A stretch of DNA of 64,000 nt from CAYUPI01 sp964446585. GTDB taxonomy: Bacteria > Verrucomicrobiota > Verrucomicrobiia > Limisphaerales > UBA8199. Both the position numbers and the translations under genes were made by a program. The notes beneath the pieces were generated by a model, which ran no database searches, had not been told where the DNA came from, and saw only the letters and a list, made by a program, of their open reading frames with translations. This document shows positions 51,263 to 59,596 of the stretch, one piece after another. The first letter of the stretch is position 1. Every line of letters starts with the position of its first letter. The stretch covers positions 37,485 through 101,484 of the forward strand of contig CAYUPI010000019.1 in the NCBI GenBank assembly GCA_964446585.1. The letters run 5' to 3'.

Positions 51263-52879
51263 ATGGCCGCGCGAGTTAACAAGCTTTCCCGAACTGCCGG
51301 CACACTGGCTTCCTTCCCCAAAGCCCCGAGCATCATCCCCGGGCTCGGCGTGGATGTGCCCGAGCTGCAACGCGCGCGATCCTTGTGGTTGGCGAATCGG
51401 TTCGAAGAGTCCGTGCAGTTGTTCGAACGGGCGGTCAAAAAATACCCACAGAACCTCGTGGCCCTGGTGGACGCCAGCCGCGCACTGGGCACGCGCTTCG
51501 AGATCACCAAGGCGGAAGCCATGCTCGATCGGCTGAGCAAACTCGCCGCGAACAATCCCCAACTGCTGCACCTGGCCGGCCAGAGTTTCCGGATGATTTA
51601 CCGCCCGGAAAAAGCCATCCACTGCTTCGAACGCGTGTTGGCCATGACGAAGCAGATTCCCGACGCCCAGCTCGAGTTGGCCGTCCTTTACGAGCGTCGG
51701 CACCGCGTCGAGGAAGCCTATTCTCTCATCGAAGACTGCCTTCGCGCCGCGCCCGATTACCTCGAAGCAGCCTTATTCAAGGGCCGATTGCTCCGCCGCT
51801 TGAAAGAGCGGCCAGCCGCTGACGCTCTTTTCCAAAAGCTCGCCGCAAATGATCAGGCCCACCCGCTGGTCCGCGCCCAGGCCTGGACCGAAATCGCCCA
51901 GAAGCTGGATCAGGAAGGAGATTACGACGGAGCCCTGCACTCCATGCTGCAATGCAAGCAACTTCTCCTGGCGCAGGAAGCTCCTCTCGTCCAGGAATCC
52001 GAGGCTCTCCAGAAGCACCTGCGCAATCTTGCCGATTCGCTCAGCCGCGAGCATTTCGAGCGCTGGACGGCCGCGGGTAAGGAGGCGTTCCCGTTCCAAA
52101 AATTGGCCGTGCTCGCCAGTTTTCCACGCTCCGGCACGACGCTGTTGGAGCAAGTGCTCGACAGCCATCCCAGTTTGGTCAGCTCCGACGAACGCGAAGC
52201 ATTCGGGCGTGACATTTTCCCGGCCATGTGGCGCTCGGAAAAACACCCGCTGCCGACGGTCGAAGCTTTCGAAGCGATCCCCACCGAACGAATCGCCTCC
52301 CAACGCGAGCGTTACCTGGCTTACATGGCCGCCGCTTTGAACGAACCGATCGGCGAGCGCTTGCACCTGGACAAAAACCCGACGATGACCTTGTTGCTGC
52401 CGGGAATGTTGCGATTATTCCCGGAAACGAGACTCATCATCGCTCTGCGCGATCCGCGAGACGTCGTCATTTCCTGCTTCATGCAATACCTGCCGCTTAA
52501 CACCAATAGCGTCTGCTTCCTCACACTGGAGCGGGCAGCCCGACGCTTCGCGCACGATATGGGCATCTGGGTTATGTTACGCGAAAAGCTCTGCGCCCCA
52601 TGGATTGAAGTCCGTTACGAAGACTGTATCGCAGACCTCGAACGCGAAGCCCGGCGGACGCTCGATTTCCTGGAATTACCTTGGACTCCACAAGTCCTGC
52701 AATATCGTGAGCGACTGAAAACCAAAGCCGTCAGTTCGCCCACTTACGAAGCTGTCAGCAAGCCGCTCTACACTTCGGCGATCGGCCGCTGGCGAAACTA
52801 TCGGAAGCACCTCGAACCATTCCTTGAGATATTCCAGCCCTGCGTCGAGGCGTTCGGATACGAAAGCTCCTCGGCATAG
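51263..52879 (+). CDS. TPR-sulfotransferase fusion
   Basis: The 538-residue cytosolic protein has TPR-like helices (about 35-265), with periodic GxxxEEAYxLIEDCL and AxxxYERR patterns. A PAPS-dependent sulfotransferase domain follows (about 280-520). The 5'-phosphosulfate loop is LASFPRSGTTLLE (about 284-296), the 3'-phosphate segment is IALRDPRDVVIS (about 393-404), and LHLDKNP lies between them. The acceptor might be a cell-surface glycan or protein, but the sequence does not say which. Five bases separate it from the upstream regulator, so they are probably cotranscribed. Confidence 0.88.
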   Translation: MAARVNKLSRTAGTLASFPKAPSIIPGLGVDVPELQRARSLWLANRFEESVQLFERAVKKYPQNLVALVDASRALGTRFEITKAEAMLDRLSKLAANNPQLLHLAGQSFRMIYRPEKAIHCFERVLAMTKQIPDAQLELAVLYERRHRVEEAYSLIEDCLRAAPDYLEAALFKGRLLRRLKERPAADALFQKLAANDQAHPLVRAQAWTEIAQKLDQEGDYDGALHSMLQCKQLLLAQEAPLVQESEALQKHLRNLADSLSREHFERWTAAGKEAFPFQKLAVLASFPRSGTTLLEQVLDSHPSLVSSDEREAFGRDIFPAMWRSEKHPLPTVEAFEAIPTERIASQRERYLAYMAAALNEPIGERLHLDKNPTMTLLLPGMLRLFPETRLIIALRDPRDVVISCFMQYLPLNTNSVCFLTLERAARRFAHDMGIWVMLREKLCAPWIEVRYEDCIADLEREARRTLDFLELPWTPQVLQYRERLKTKAVSSPTYEAVSKPLYTSAIGRWRNYRKHLEPFLEIFQPCVEAFGYESSSA

Positions 52880-52894
52880 CAGCCTCTCCCAAAG

Positions 52895-54724
52895 TCACCG
52901 CTCCGGCAAAGCGAAGGCCACGAAGGCGTCTCCCGATCGGGTCCCCAATTTTCCTCCGCCCCCGGCCGCGATGACCACATACTGCCGGTCTTTGACGCTG
53001 TAAGTGCATGGCGTGGCATAGCCGCCAGCCTCCAGCTTGAACTGCCACAGCAGCTTGCCGGAGGTTTTATCAAACGCATGAAATTTCTCGTCGCGTGAGC
53101 CGCCGATGAACACCAATCCGCCTGCAGTCACAATGGTCCCGCCGAAATTCTCCGTGCCGGTCGGCGCTATTCCGCGCGCCGTCAGCTCCGGATACTCGCC
53201 GAGCGGCACTTGCCAAAGAACTTCACCTTTGCCCAGGTCAATGGCGTTAAGCAGGCCCCAGGGCGGCTTGATCGCAGGATAGCCGTCTTTATCCAGAAAC
53301 CGGAAGTATCCCGTGGGGATGTAGGGTTCGTTACGGCGCTCGCCTTCATAAACCAGCCGGATGAGGTTCGGTTGTTCATTAGAGTTCAGGTAAAGGATGC
53401 CGGTCGTGGGATCGAAACTTGCCCCGCTCCAGGTGGCGCCACCGTGAAAGCCCGGCGTCACGAGGGTGCCATTCGTGCTGGGAGGCATGAACGCGGCGCC
53501 AGACTTGTAGCCGTGGAATCTTTTCAGCACTTCTTCATGCGCGGCTGGCGAAATGTCCGTGAGCTCTGCCTCCGTGACGAATTGACGGCTGAACGGCGGC
53601 GGTTTGGTCGGGACCGGCTGCATGCGCGCGGCCTGCTCACCGGGGACGTCCGACGCGGGCGCCGGCCGCTCCATCACAGAAAAGAGCGGTTCACCCGTGG
53701 TACGGTTGAAAAGAAAAACGTAGCCGGTCTTGGTCACTTGGGCCACGGCATCGACCTTGCGGCCCTCGAGCGTTACCGAAACGAGGTTCGGATAAACCGG
53801 CACGTCGTGGTCCCATAAATCGTGTCGAAGCGTTTGGAAGTGCCACACCCTTTTTCCCGTGCGAGCGTCCAGACAAATGGTGCAGTTCGCGAATAAGTTA
53901 TCTCCCTTCCGCCCGCCGCCATAGAAGTCCGGCGAGGCCGAGCCAGTGCCGATGAACACCAGGGACCGCTTTTCATCTATACTCGTGCCGCCCCAGTTAT
54001 TTGCCGCTCCCACGCTTTCGGAGCGTTCGCCTTCCCAGGTCTCACTGCCGAATTCACCCACCCGCGGAATCGTTCGAAAGCGCCAAAGTTCTTTGCCGGT
54101 GCGCACGTCAAAGGCTCGCGGGTCCCCCGGCGCGGGCCGCCCACCCTCAGGACATGAGAAACCCAGGATTACGATGTTCCGATAAACCGCGGGCGCCGAT
54201 GTCGGCCCGTAATTGACTCCGTTGAGGTCCATGCCCATTCCTTCGCGCAAGTCCACGGTTCCGGCTCTGCCAAACGCTGGATCCGGCGAACCGTTCCTGG
54301 CATCCAGTGAAATCAGCCGCCCGTCAGATGCCCCAAGCAAAATCCGAGCCTGCCGTTTATCACTCCAATACGCCACTCCCCGGTTTACGCCGCCCGAAGC
54401 GCGCGGCTGCCTGATCTTTACTCCCTCATAAGGGTCGAACTTCCAATGCTCGCGCCCCGTGGCTGCATCGAGCGCGACCACCTTCGAGCCGGCAGTGGTC
54501 AGGTACATCACACCGCCGACGACGATCGGCGTGCACTCGATAGTGGTGGACTTGCCGGCATCACCCGTGCGATGAGTCCAGGCAACCTGCAAATTGTGAA
54601 CGTTCTTGCGATTTATCTGATCGAGCCTCGAGTAGCGCTGAGAACCTTTGTCGCCTCCCACGTTCGGCCAGTCCTCGTCCGCCGCACTCGAGCAGGTGAT
54701 GACCGACGACAGGAACAAGAGCAT
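52895..54724 (-). CDS. PQQ-dependent dehydrogenase (glucose/alcohol type)
   Basis: The 609-residue product has a signal peptide (MLLFLSSVITCSSA) and an eight-bladed PQQ propeller. Motifs include LQVAWTHRTGD (about 42-52), ATGREHWKFDP, GANNWGGTS and VWHFQTLRHDLWDHDVP, with an NFGGTIVTAGGLVFIGG stretch near the end. It should oxidise sugars or alcohols in the periplasm and feed electrons to ubiquinone, without a fused cytochrome domain. The open frame extends to 54919, but that part is a repeat element, so the ATG at 54724 is chosen. Confidence 0.87.
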   Translation of the reverse strand: MLLFLSSVITCSSAADEDWPNVGGDKGSQRYSRLDQINRKNVHNLQVAWTHRTGDAGKSTTIECTPIVVGGVMYLTTAGSKVVALDAATGREHWKFDPYEGVKIRQPRASGGVNRGVAYWSDKRQARILLGASDGRLISLDARNGSPDPAFGRAGTVDLREGMGMDLNGVNYGPTSAPAVYRNIVILGFSCPEGGRPAPGDPRAFDVRTGKELWRFRTIPRVGEFGSETWEGERSESVGAANNWGGTSIDEKRSLVFIGTGSASPDFYGGGRKGDNLFANCTICLDARTGKRVWHFQTLRHDLWDHDVPVYPNLVSVTLEGRKVDAVAQVTKTGYVFLFNRTTGEPLFSVMERPAPASDVPGEQAARMQPVPTKPPPFSRQFVTEAELTDISPAAHEEVLKRFHGYKSGAAFMPPSTNGTLVTPGFHGGATWSGASFDPTTGILYLNSNEQPNLIRLVYEGERRNEPYIPTGYFRFLDKDGYPAIKPPWGLLNAIDLGKGEVLWQVPLGEYPELTARGIAPTGTENFGGTIVTAGGLVFIGGSRDEKFHAFDKTSGKLLWQFKLEAGGYATPCTYSVKDRQYVVIAAGGGGKLGTRSGDAFVAFALPER

Positions 54725-54750
54725 TGCTGACGCTTTGAGGCCTCTTAGGC

Positions 54751-54860
54751 CGGAGAGCGCCCGTCCTCGGGCGCAGCAACTGCCCGCTGGCAGCGCGGAT
54801 TCCGACTCGCCCGCGTTGTGACAGTCTGGCATTGCTGCGCCCGAGGACGGGCGCTCTCCG
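54751..54860. repeat. 110-bp element with perfect 29-bp terminal inverted repeat
   Basis: Arms 54751-54779 and 54832-54860 are exact reverse complements beginning CGGAGAGCGCCCGTCC, with a 52-base loop. It lies in the divergent region between the PQQ dehydrogenase and the propeller gene, and overlaps an artificial N-terminal extension of the former. It has no coding capacity and resembles a MITE or REP pair. Confidence 0.9.
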
Positions 54861-55038
54861 CAGTACAGGCGTCCTTGCTGCGGTGACTTTAGATTGCTTA
54901 AGCCACATGGATCAATCATCCGGAACCCAGGATAGCATTCCGTCCCAATCTTGGGGAACGATTTCCGTGTTTCATCGGCTCGAACTGAGGCGAGCTGTTA
55001 CCACTTGAACAACTCCCTCGTTGGATTAGCATGGGTTG

Positions 55039-56136
55039 ATGGAAACCGCGAATCGATCCCGATTTTTTGGAGGCTTGGACTTCGTTCCGAAATTCTTTCT
55101 TGGCAGCGCACTGCCAGCAGTAGTTGTCGCGCTGACGGGGTTCCAGGCATTCGCGTCGCAGATTCCGTTCCGCGAACAACTGAAAGCGCTTCCGTTCAAG
55201 ATCGCCTTCGAATGCTATGTCAATGATAACTGGGAAATCTTCGTCATGAACGCCGACGGCTCGGGGGCCATCAACCTCACGCACACACCCAAAGAACACG
55301 AGCATTACCCGCAAATTTCTCCCGACGGCACAAAGATTTGCTTTTCGGTGGACGCCGGAGAAGGCCGGGAAGCCGTTCGCAGTCTATATGTCATGGACAT
55401 CGACGGCAGCCATCGCCGGAAACTCGTGGAAAACGCCCGCGAACCATTTTGGAGTCCGGATGGCAAGGTTTTGGGCTTTCTGCATCAGGAGTACTCAAAG
55501 TTCAACGTCATGGATTTTTACACGAAAGGGATGAGCTTTTACGACCTGGCCACCGGCAAGATTGAACCGCATGTCAACAGCACCAATCTGCACCACCTCT
55601 ACAACCCCTGCTGGTCGCCGAACGGAAAATGGATTACGGCAACAGTCCATGCCGGGATGGGTGTGGGACACGCTATCCTCCTCATCGAGGCCCACGGCGA
55701 CAAGATCATCAACCTGAAAATCCCTGGTTGCCGTCCCTGCTTTAGCCCCGACGGCAAGCAAATTGCCTGGGGCGCCGGGGATCATGAAATTGCCGCCGCG
55801 GCGCTCGATCTGGACTCCGACCAACCGGCGATCAGTCACTGGCGCTTGCGGATCAGAGACAAGACCAATGAGATCTATCATGTGGATTGGTCGCCGGACA
55901 GCCGGTTCCTGAGCTTCAGCCGGGGTCCGGCCAGTAAAGGCGATCCCAACAAGCCGGGGACTTTTCAGGCCGCGTGTGAAATCGTGGGAGTCTTCGCTCC
56001 GGGCTGGGATATCTGCGCGGTCTCGGCGGAGCGCGATGGTTTTCTGGACCTCAACGATCCCGACACCGATTCCTTCATGCTGACGACTGACGGTGCGAGC
56101 AACAAAGAACCTGCGTGGTTCCGCGTGAGGCGCTGA
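55039..56136 (+). CDS. Exported TolB-like WD40/PD40 beta-propeller protein
   Basis: The 365-residue protein has a signal or N-terminal membrane segment (about 19-42) and then PD40-type repeats. These include WEIFVMNADGSGAINLTH (about 66-83), SLYVMDIDGSHRRKL, FWSPDGKVLGFL, CFSPDGKQIAWG and VDWSPDSRFLSF. It looks like a periplasmic propeller of the TolB type without the Tol partners. An in-frame TTG three bases upstream is possible. It is 58 bases upstream of the FGE-like lipoprotein on the same strand. Function unknown. Confidence 0.8.
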   Translation: METANRSRFFGGLDFVPKFFLGSALPAVVVALTGFQAFASQIPFREQLKALPFKIAFECYVNDNWEIFVMNADGSGAINLTHTPKEHEHYPQISPDGTKICFSVDAGEGREAVRSLYVMDIDGSHRRKLVENAREPFWSPDGKVLGFLHQEYSKFNVMDFYTKGMSFYDLATGKIEPHVNSTNLHHLYNPCWSPNGKWITATVHAGMGVGHAILLIEAHGDKIINLKIPGCRPCFSPDGKQIAWGAGDHEIAAAALDLDSDQPAISHWRLRIRDKTNEIYHVDWSPDSRFLSFSRGPASKGDPNKPGTFQAACEIVGVFAPGWDICAVSAERDGFLDLNDPDTDSFMLTTDGASNKEPAWFRVRR

Positions 56137-56194
56137 AGCCAAGGTGAAGGAGTTTACTGATTTGAGGATTGGACCGCTCGGACTGTTCCGACTG

Positions 56195-57169
56195 ATGGGT
56201 TGCACGAGCAAACCACACCTTTCCCTTCGGCTGCGCGCTGCTACCTTCCTCGTGGCGGCAGCGACGGTTCTTTCGCTTCTCGTGGGCTGCGAAAAGACCG
56301 GCACGACTTCTCAAAGCCAAACCGAATTGGGGCAACCGGCGAAAGTCAGCGGTTCCGCTCCTATGGAGTTAAAGACCAGTTCCGGTGTCGAAATGGTTTA
56401 TCTCCCCGGCGGCGAGTTCATGATGGGAAGCGACCGTGGCAACCCCGACGAAGCGCCCGCTCACCGGGTTAGGGTAAGCCCCTTCCTGATGGATAAGTTC
56501 GAGGTAACACACGAGCTGTTCACCAAAGCTCAATTGCCCAACCCATCTCATTGGCAGGACAATCCCAGGAAACCGGTCGAGCGCGTGCGCTGGCGCGATG
56601 CCAAGCAATACTGCGACGAGCGGTCGCTGCTTGAAGGCTTAAAGCCATGCTATAACGAGAAAACTCTCGATTGGGACTGCGATTACTCGGCCGACGGCTA
56701 CCGTCTTCCCACTGAAGCCGAATGGGAATACGCCTGCCGCGGCGGCTCCGACCAAGCCTACGATTTTGGCCAACCCGACAAACTCCGGCAATTCGGCTGG
56801 TTCAGTGACAACTCCGACCAGCAAACACACGGGCGCGGCCAGAAAAAGCCAAACGGATTCGGGATTTACGACCTTTACGGCAACGTTTCCGAATGGTGTG
56901 AGGATGTCTATAGCGCGACCTACTATCGCGAAAGCCCCGCTGTCGATCCCACCGGCCCGCCCAATCCCGGCAAGGACGTCAAGCGCGTCATCCGTGGCGG
57001 CAGTTGGAAATCCAGCGCGAATCAGTGCCGCGCTTCCGTCCGGCAGGGCGAGCGGACGGGCGACAGCGACGCCTGTTTCTCGACCGATTATTGCGGCTTC
57101 CGCTGCGTCCGCCGCCCCACTGCTGACGAACTGCAGGAGCTTATTAAAGCGAAGAAGAGCGGGCCTTGA
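56195..57169 (+). CDS. Lipoprotein with formylglycine-generating-enzyme (SUMF1) fold
   Basis: The 324-residue protein has a lipoprotein signal (LSLLVGC, lipid Cys about 32). A full FGE-sulfatase domain follows: MVYLPGGEFMMGS (about 67-79), VSPFLMDKFEVT, RLPTEAEWEYACRGG, GIYDLYGNVSEWCEDV, and the end RVIRGGSW with YCGFRCVRR. These are the classic family blocks. In the catalytic segment after GGSW a Cys is present (NQCRASVR), but the second Cys five residues on is Arg, so oxidase activity is doubtful. Such lipoproteins often act as binding or scaffold proteins. The GTG at 56144 would add 17 residues before the signal. Confidence 0.85.
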   Translation: MGCTSKPHLSLRLRAATFLVAAATVLSLLVGCEKTGTTSQSQTELGQPAKVSGSAPMELKTSSGVEMVYLPGGEFMMGSDRGNPDEAPAHRVRVSPFLMDKFEVTHELFTKAQLPNPSHWQDNPRKPVERVRWRDAKQYCDERSLLEGLKPCYNEKTLDWDCDYSADGYRLPTEAEWEYACRGGSDQAYDFGQPDKLRQFGWFSDNSDQQTHGRGQKKPNGFGIYDLYGNVSEWCEDVYSATYYRESPAVDPTGPPNPGKDVKRVIRGGSWKSSANQCRASVRQGERTGDSDACFSTDYCGFRCVRRPTADELQELIKAKKSGP

Positions 57170-57319
57170 TTTTCCCCAGCAGACCCAGAGTGGACAAATT
57201 ATCCCACTCGTGTCTATCGCGTCCGCACACCGTAAGAACTTGATTGCATTGCTCCGAGGAACTCTGGCTGAGGCCAATCGTATTCCAATGATTAACCAAC
57301 TTTGGGAATGCCCCAGGGT

Positions 57320-57904
57320 TCAGAGCCCAAGACTTTTCAGCAGCGCCTCGAGCTGGCGCCACATTTCCTGCCGATCCTTCAAGACCTGAACCACGTGGAA
57401 AAAGCCTTGCAGATAGGTCACAATGATTTCCGCGGTCGTTTGTTCGTCAAAATCGGCCGGCAGTTCGCGGGTTTTCTTCGCTTGTCTCAAACGTTCGACA
57501 AAAAGCTGTTCGAATCCCTGCATCTGTTCGGTGACATAGCGGTCAAGACCGGATTCGGCCATCACGTCCGGCGACAGGCTCTGAGCCATCAGGCAGACGC
57601 GGGGTGTGCGTGGATTGTCCAGTTCATCCAGCACGCCACGGAAAAACGCCCGAACTCCTTTCCTCACCGACGACTCATGGAGCAAGGCCGCGACGCGCCG
57701 GCGCATTACGCCCGCATTGTAATGTTTCAAACATTCCAGGTACAGCCGCTTCTTGCTGCCAAACTGATGGTAAAATGAGCTTTCGCCGATGCGCATGGCC
57801 TTCAAGAGGTCGCGCATGGACGCCGACACGTAACCTTTGGCCCAGAATACGCGCGTGGCGCGTTCCAGGGCCCGGTCCAGATCGAATTCCAGCTTTCTGC
57901 CCAT
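57320..57904 (-). CDS. TetR/AcrR-family repressor
   Basis: The 194-residue protein has the TetR DNA-binding N-terminus: ALERATRVFWAKGYVSASMRDLLKAMRIGESSFYHQFGSKKRLYLE without gaps in that pattern (residues about 12-57). The helical ligand domain follows. The ligand is unknown. It is divergent from a hydrolase/FMN-protein pair, and two matching palindromes flank the promoters between them (57961-57976 and 58017-58032). It therefore probably represses both itself and the neighbours, relieved by a small molecule. The ATG at 57904 is chosen because the upstream extension has no TetR similarity. Confidence 0.88.
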   Translation of the reverse strand: MGRKLEFDLDRALERATRVFWAKGYVSASMRDLLKAMRIGESSFYHQFGSKKRLYLECLKHYNAGVMRRRVAALLHESSVRKGVRAFFRGVLDELDNPRTPRVCLMAQSLSPDVMAESGLDRYVTEQMQGFEQLFVERLRQAKKTRELPADFDEQTTAEIIVTYLQGFFHVVQVLKDRQEMWRQLEALLKSLGL

Positions 57905-57960
57905 GCCGGCTTGACTGTTGTCGTTCTCTCTTGCCCGGCCCCGCCGCAAGACCGGATTTC

Positions 57961-57976
57961 TGTAGCGAATGTTACA
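57961..57976. promoter_or_regulatory. Predicted TetR operator 1
   Basis: TGTAGCGAATGTTACA has inverted ends TGTA/TACA. Its reverse complement matches operator 2 at 12 of 16 positions. It overlaps the likely -10 (TAACAT) of a minus-strand promoter for the TetR gene. Confidence 0.6.
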
Positions 57977-57983
57977 ATTCCAT

Positions 57984-58011
57984 TTGACAAAAAGCAAGCG
58001 GAGTGCAAAAT
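57984..58011 (+). promoter_or_regulatory. Predicted promoter of the hydrolase/FMN-protein pair
   Basis: Perfect -35 TTGACA (57984-57989), 16-bp spacer, -10 CAAAAT (58006-58011, 4 of 6 positions). Operator 2 begins 6 bases downstream, at the expected transcription start. Confidence 0.5.
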
Positions 58012-58016
58012 AATAG

Positions 58017-58032
58017 TGTAATGATTGCTACA
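58017..58032. promoter_or_regulatory. Predicted TetR operator 2
   Basis: TGTAATGATTGCTACA has inverted ends TGTA/TACA and matches the reverse complement of operator 1 at 12 of 16 positions. It covers the expected +1 of the plus-strand promoter, consistent with repression. Confidence 0.6.
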
Positions 58033-58106
58033 GAATAATGACTCACCTTCAGAAACGGCGAATAGCCACTAACGCATCAAAAAATCAACCGAAAAACATA
58101 AGGACT

Positions 58107-58964
58107 ATGATCCAGTACAAAAACATCCAGGCCGGCGGCATCAACGTGTTCTACCGTGAGGCCGGGGATCCCAACGCGCCCGCCGTCCTGCTGCTGCACG
58201 GTTTCCCCACGTCGTCGCACATGTTTCGCAACCTTATACCGCAGCTTGCTGGCGAGTACCACGTCGTGGCGCCGGACCTGCCGGGCTTTGGTTTCTCCGA
58301 AGCGCCGGCACGCGCCGGCTTCAATTACACCTTCGAGAACCTGGCCGGGGTCATCGAAGCCTTTACCCGGCAGCTTGGGCTGAAGCGATTTGCCATTTAT
58401 GTCTTTGACTACGGCGCGCCCGTTGGTCTGCGCCTGGCTCTGCGTCATCCGGAGAGGATAAGCGCCATCATTTCCCAAAACGGGAACGCCTACGAGGAAG
58501 GTCTCAGCGAAGGCTGGAACCCGATCCAGAAGTATTGGAAGGACCCAAGCGCCCCCAATCGCGCGGCCCTCCGCGACTTCCTTAAACCGGAAGCCACCCG
58601 CTGGCAATATACTCACGGAGTATCCGATGTTTCCCAGGTAGCCCCTGAATCGTGGTCCCTCGATGCTGCGCTGCTCGCTCGGCCTGGCAATGATGAACTG
58701 CAGCTCGACCTGTTCCTGGACTACGCCAGCAATGTCGCTTTGTATCCGAAGTTTCAGGAGTATTTTCGCATGCACCGGCCACCGTTGCTCGCGGTTTGGG
58801 GGCAGAATGATCCATTCTTCCTACCCGCCGGCGCAAAAGCGTTTTCGCGGGACAATCCAAACGTCGAAGTTCACCTGTATAACACCGGCCATTTCGCCCT
58901 GGAAACGCACGCGCATGAAATCGGGGCCAAGATTCGGAGCTTTCTGAAGGCCAAAGCAAATTGA
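58107..58964 (+). CDS. Alpha/beta hydrolase (epoxide hydrolase/haloalkane dehalogenase-like)
   Basis: The 285-residue protein has HGFPTSSHMFR (about 31-41, oxyanion loop) and PDLPGFGFSEAP. In the nucleophile elbow VFDYGAPVG an Asp (about D101) replaces the usual Ser, as in epoxide hydrolases and dehalogenases. Downstream GQNDPFF and NTGHFALETH supply the acid and His. No signal peptide, so cytosolic. It is cotranscribed with the FMN-binding gene 26 bases downstream and divergent from TetR, so it may act on a toxic or aromatic compound. The frame is open back to 58038; the ATG at 58107 gives the standard N-terminus. Confidence 0.85.
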   Translation: MIQYKNIQAGGINVFYREAGDPNAPAVLLLHGFPTSSHMFRNLIPQLAGEYHVVAPDLPGFGFSEAPARAGFNYTFENLAGVIEAFTRQLGLKRFAIYVFDYGAPVGLRLALRHPERISAIISQNGNAYEEGLSEGWNPIQKYWKDPSAPNRAALRDFLKPEATRWQYTHGVSDVSQVAPESWSLDAALLARPGNDELQLDLFLDYASNVALYPKFQEYFRMHRPPLLAVWGQNDPFFLPAGAKAFSRDNPNVEVHLYNTGHFALETHAHEIGAKIRSFLKAKAN

Positions 58965-58990
58965 GTGCCTGCGATACGGAGTTCAAATTT

Positions 58991-59557
58991 ATGTCTAACC
59001 GATTCAAAAACATCATGCTCACCCCGTCCGTGCTCGCCGCGCAGAAGCGGTTTTACGGCCGGTCCCAACAGGCCGCCCCGGCGCCGGAGCGCGATGCGCT
59101 CACGGATTGCGAGCGGGACTTTATCCACGCCCGCGATTCCTTCTACATGGCGACGGTCACCGGGAATGGCTGGCCATACGTGCAGCATCGCGGCGGCGCC
59201 CCGGGATTCCTGCGGGTGCTAGGCGCGCACACGCTGGCCTTCGCCGACTACAAAGGCAATCGTCAGCTTCTTTCCACGGGCAACCTCGCCGCGAATGATC
59301 GCGTCGCTTTGTTTCTCATGGATTACCCGAGCCGCGAACGGCTGAAGATCCTTGGACACGCGCGCGTGGAAGGTGCCCGTCAACATCCCGAACTCATGTC
59401 GCAAGTGGCCGCGCCAGACGTTCGCGGGTTGGTGGAGCGATTGTTTTTATTCGAGGTGGTGTCGTTTGATTGGAACTGCTCTCAATACATCACGCCCCGC
59501 TATACGGCGGCGGAAATGGAAAAACACGGTGGCAGTTTTCCTTGTACTACGGGCTGA
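58991..59557 (+). CDS. Pyridoxamine 5'-phosphate oxidase-like FMN-binding protein
   Basis: The 188-residue protein has the split-barrel FMN fold seen in PNPOx-like proteins. Visible blocks are DSFYMATVTGNGWPYVQHRGG (about 49-69), TLAFADYKGNRQ, and ALFLMDYPSRERLKILGHARV (about 107-127). The last block is the flavin-binding strand. It is not the vitamin B6 enzyme itself, since substrate residues are lacking. It starts 26 bases after the hydrolase gene and would be under the same TetR control. Likely an oxidoreductase acting with, or on the product of, the hydrolase. Confidence 0.82.
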   Translation: MSNRFKNIMLTPSVLAAQKRFYGRSQQAAPAPERDALTDCERDFIHARDSFYMATVTGNGWPYVQHRGGAPGFLRVLGAHTLAFADYKGNRQLLSTGNLAANDRVALFLMDYPSRERLKILGHARVEGARQHPELMSQVAAPDVRGLVERLFLFEVVSFDWNCSQYITPRYTAAEMEKHGGSFPCTTG

Positions 59558-59596
59558 TTAGTCGTTGACTGGATGGCATGACCCAGGCGACGCGCA

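Noticed and set aside
54725..54919. N-terminal extension of the PQQ dehydrogenase
   Set aside because: It is translated from the 110-bp inverted-repeat element; the signal peptide begins at the ATG at 54724.
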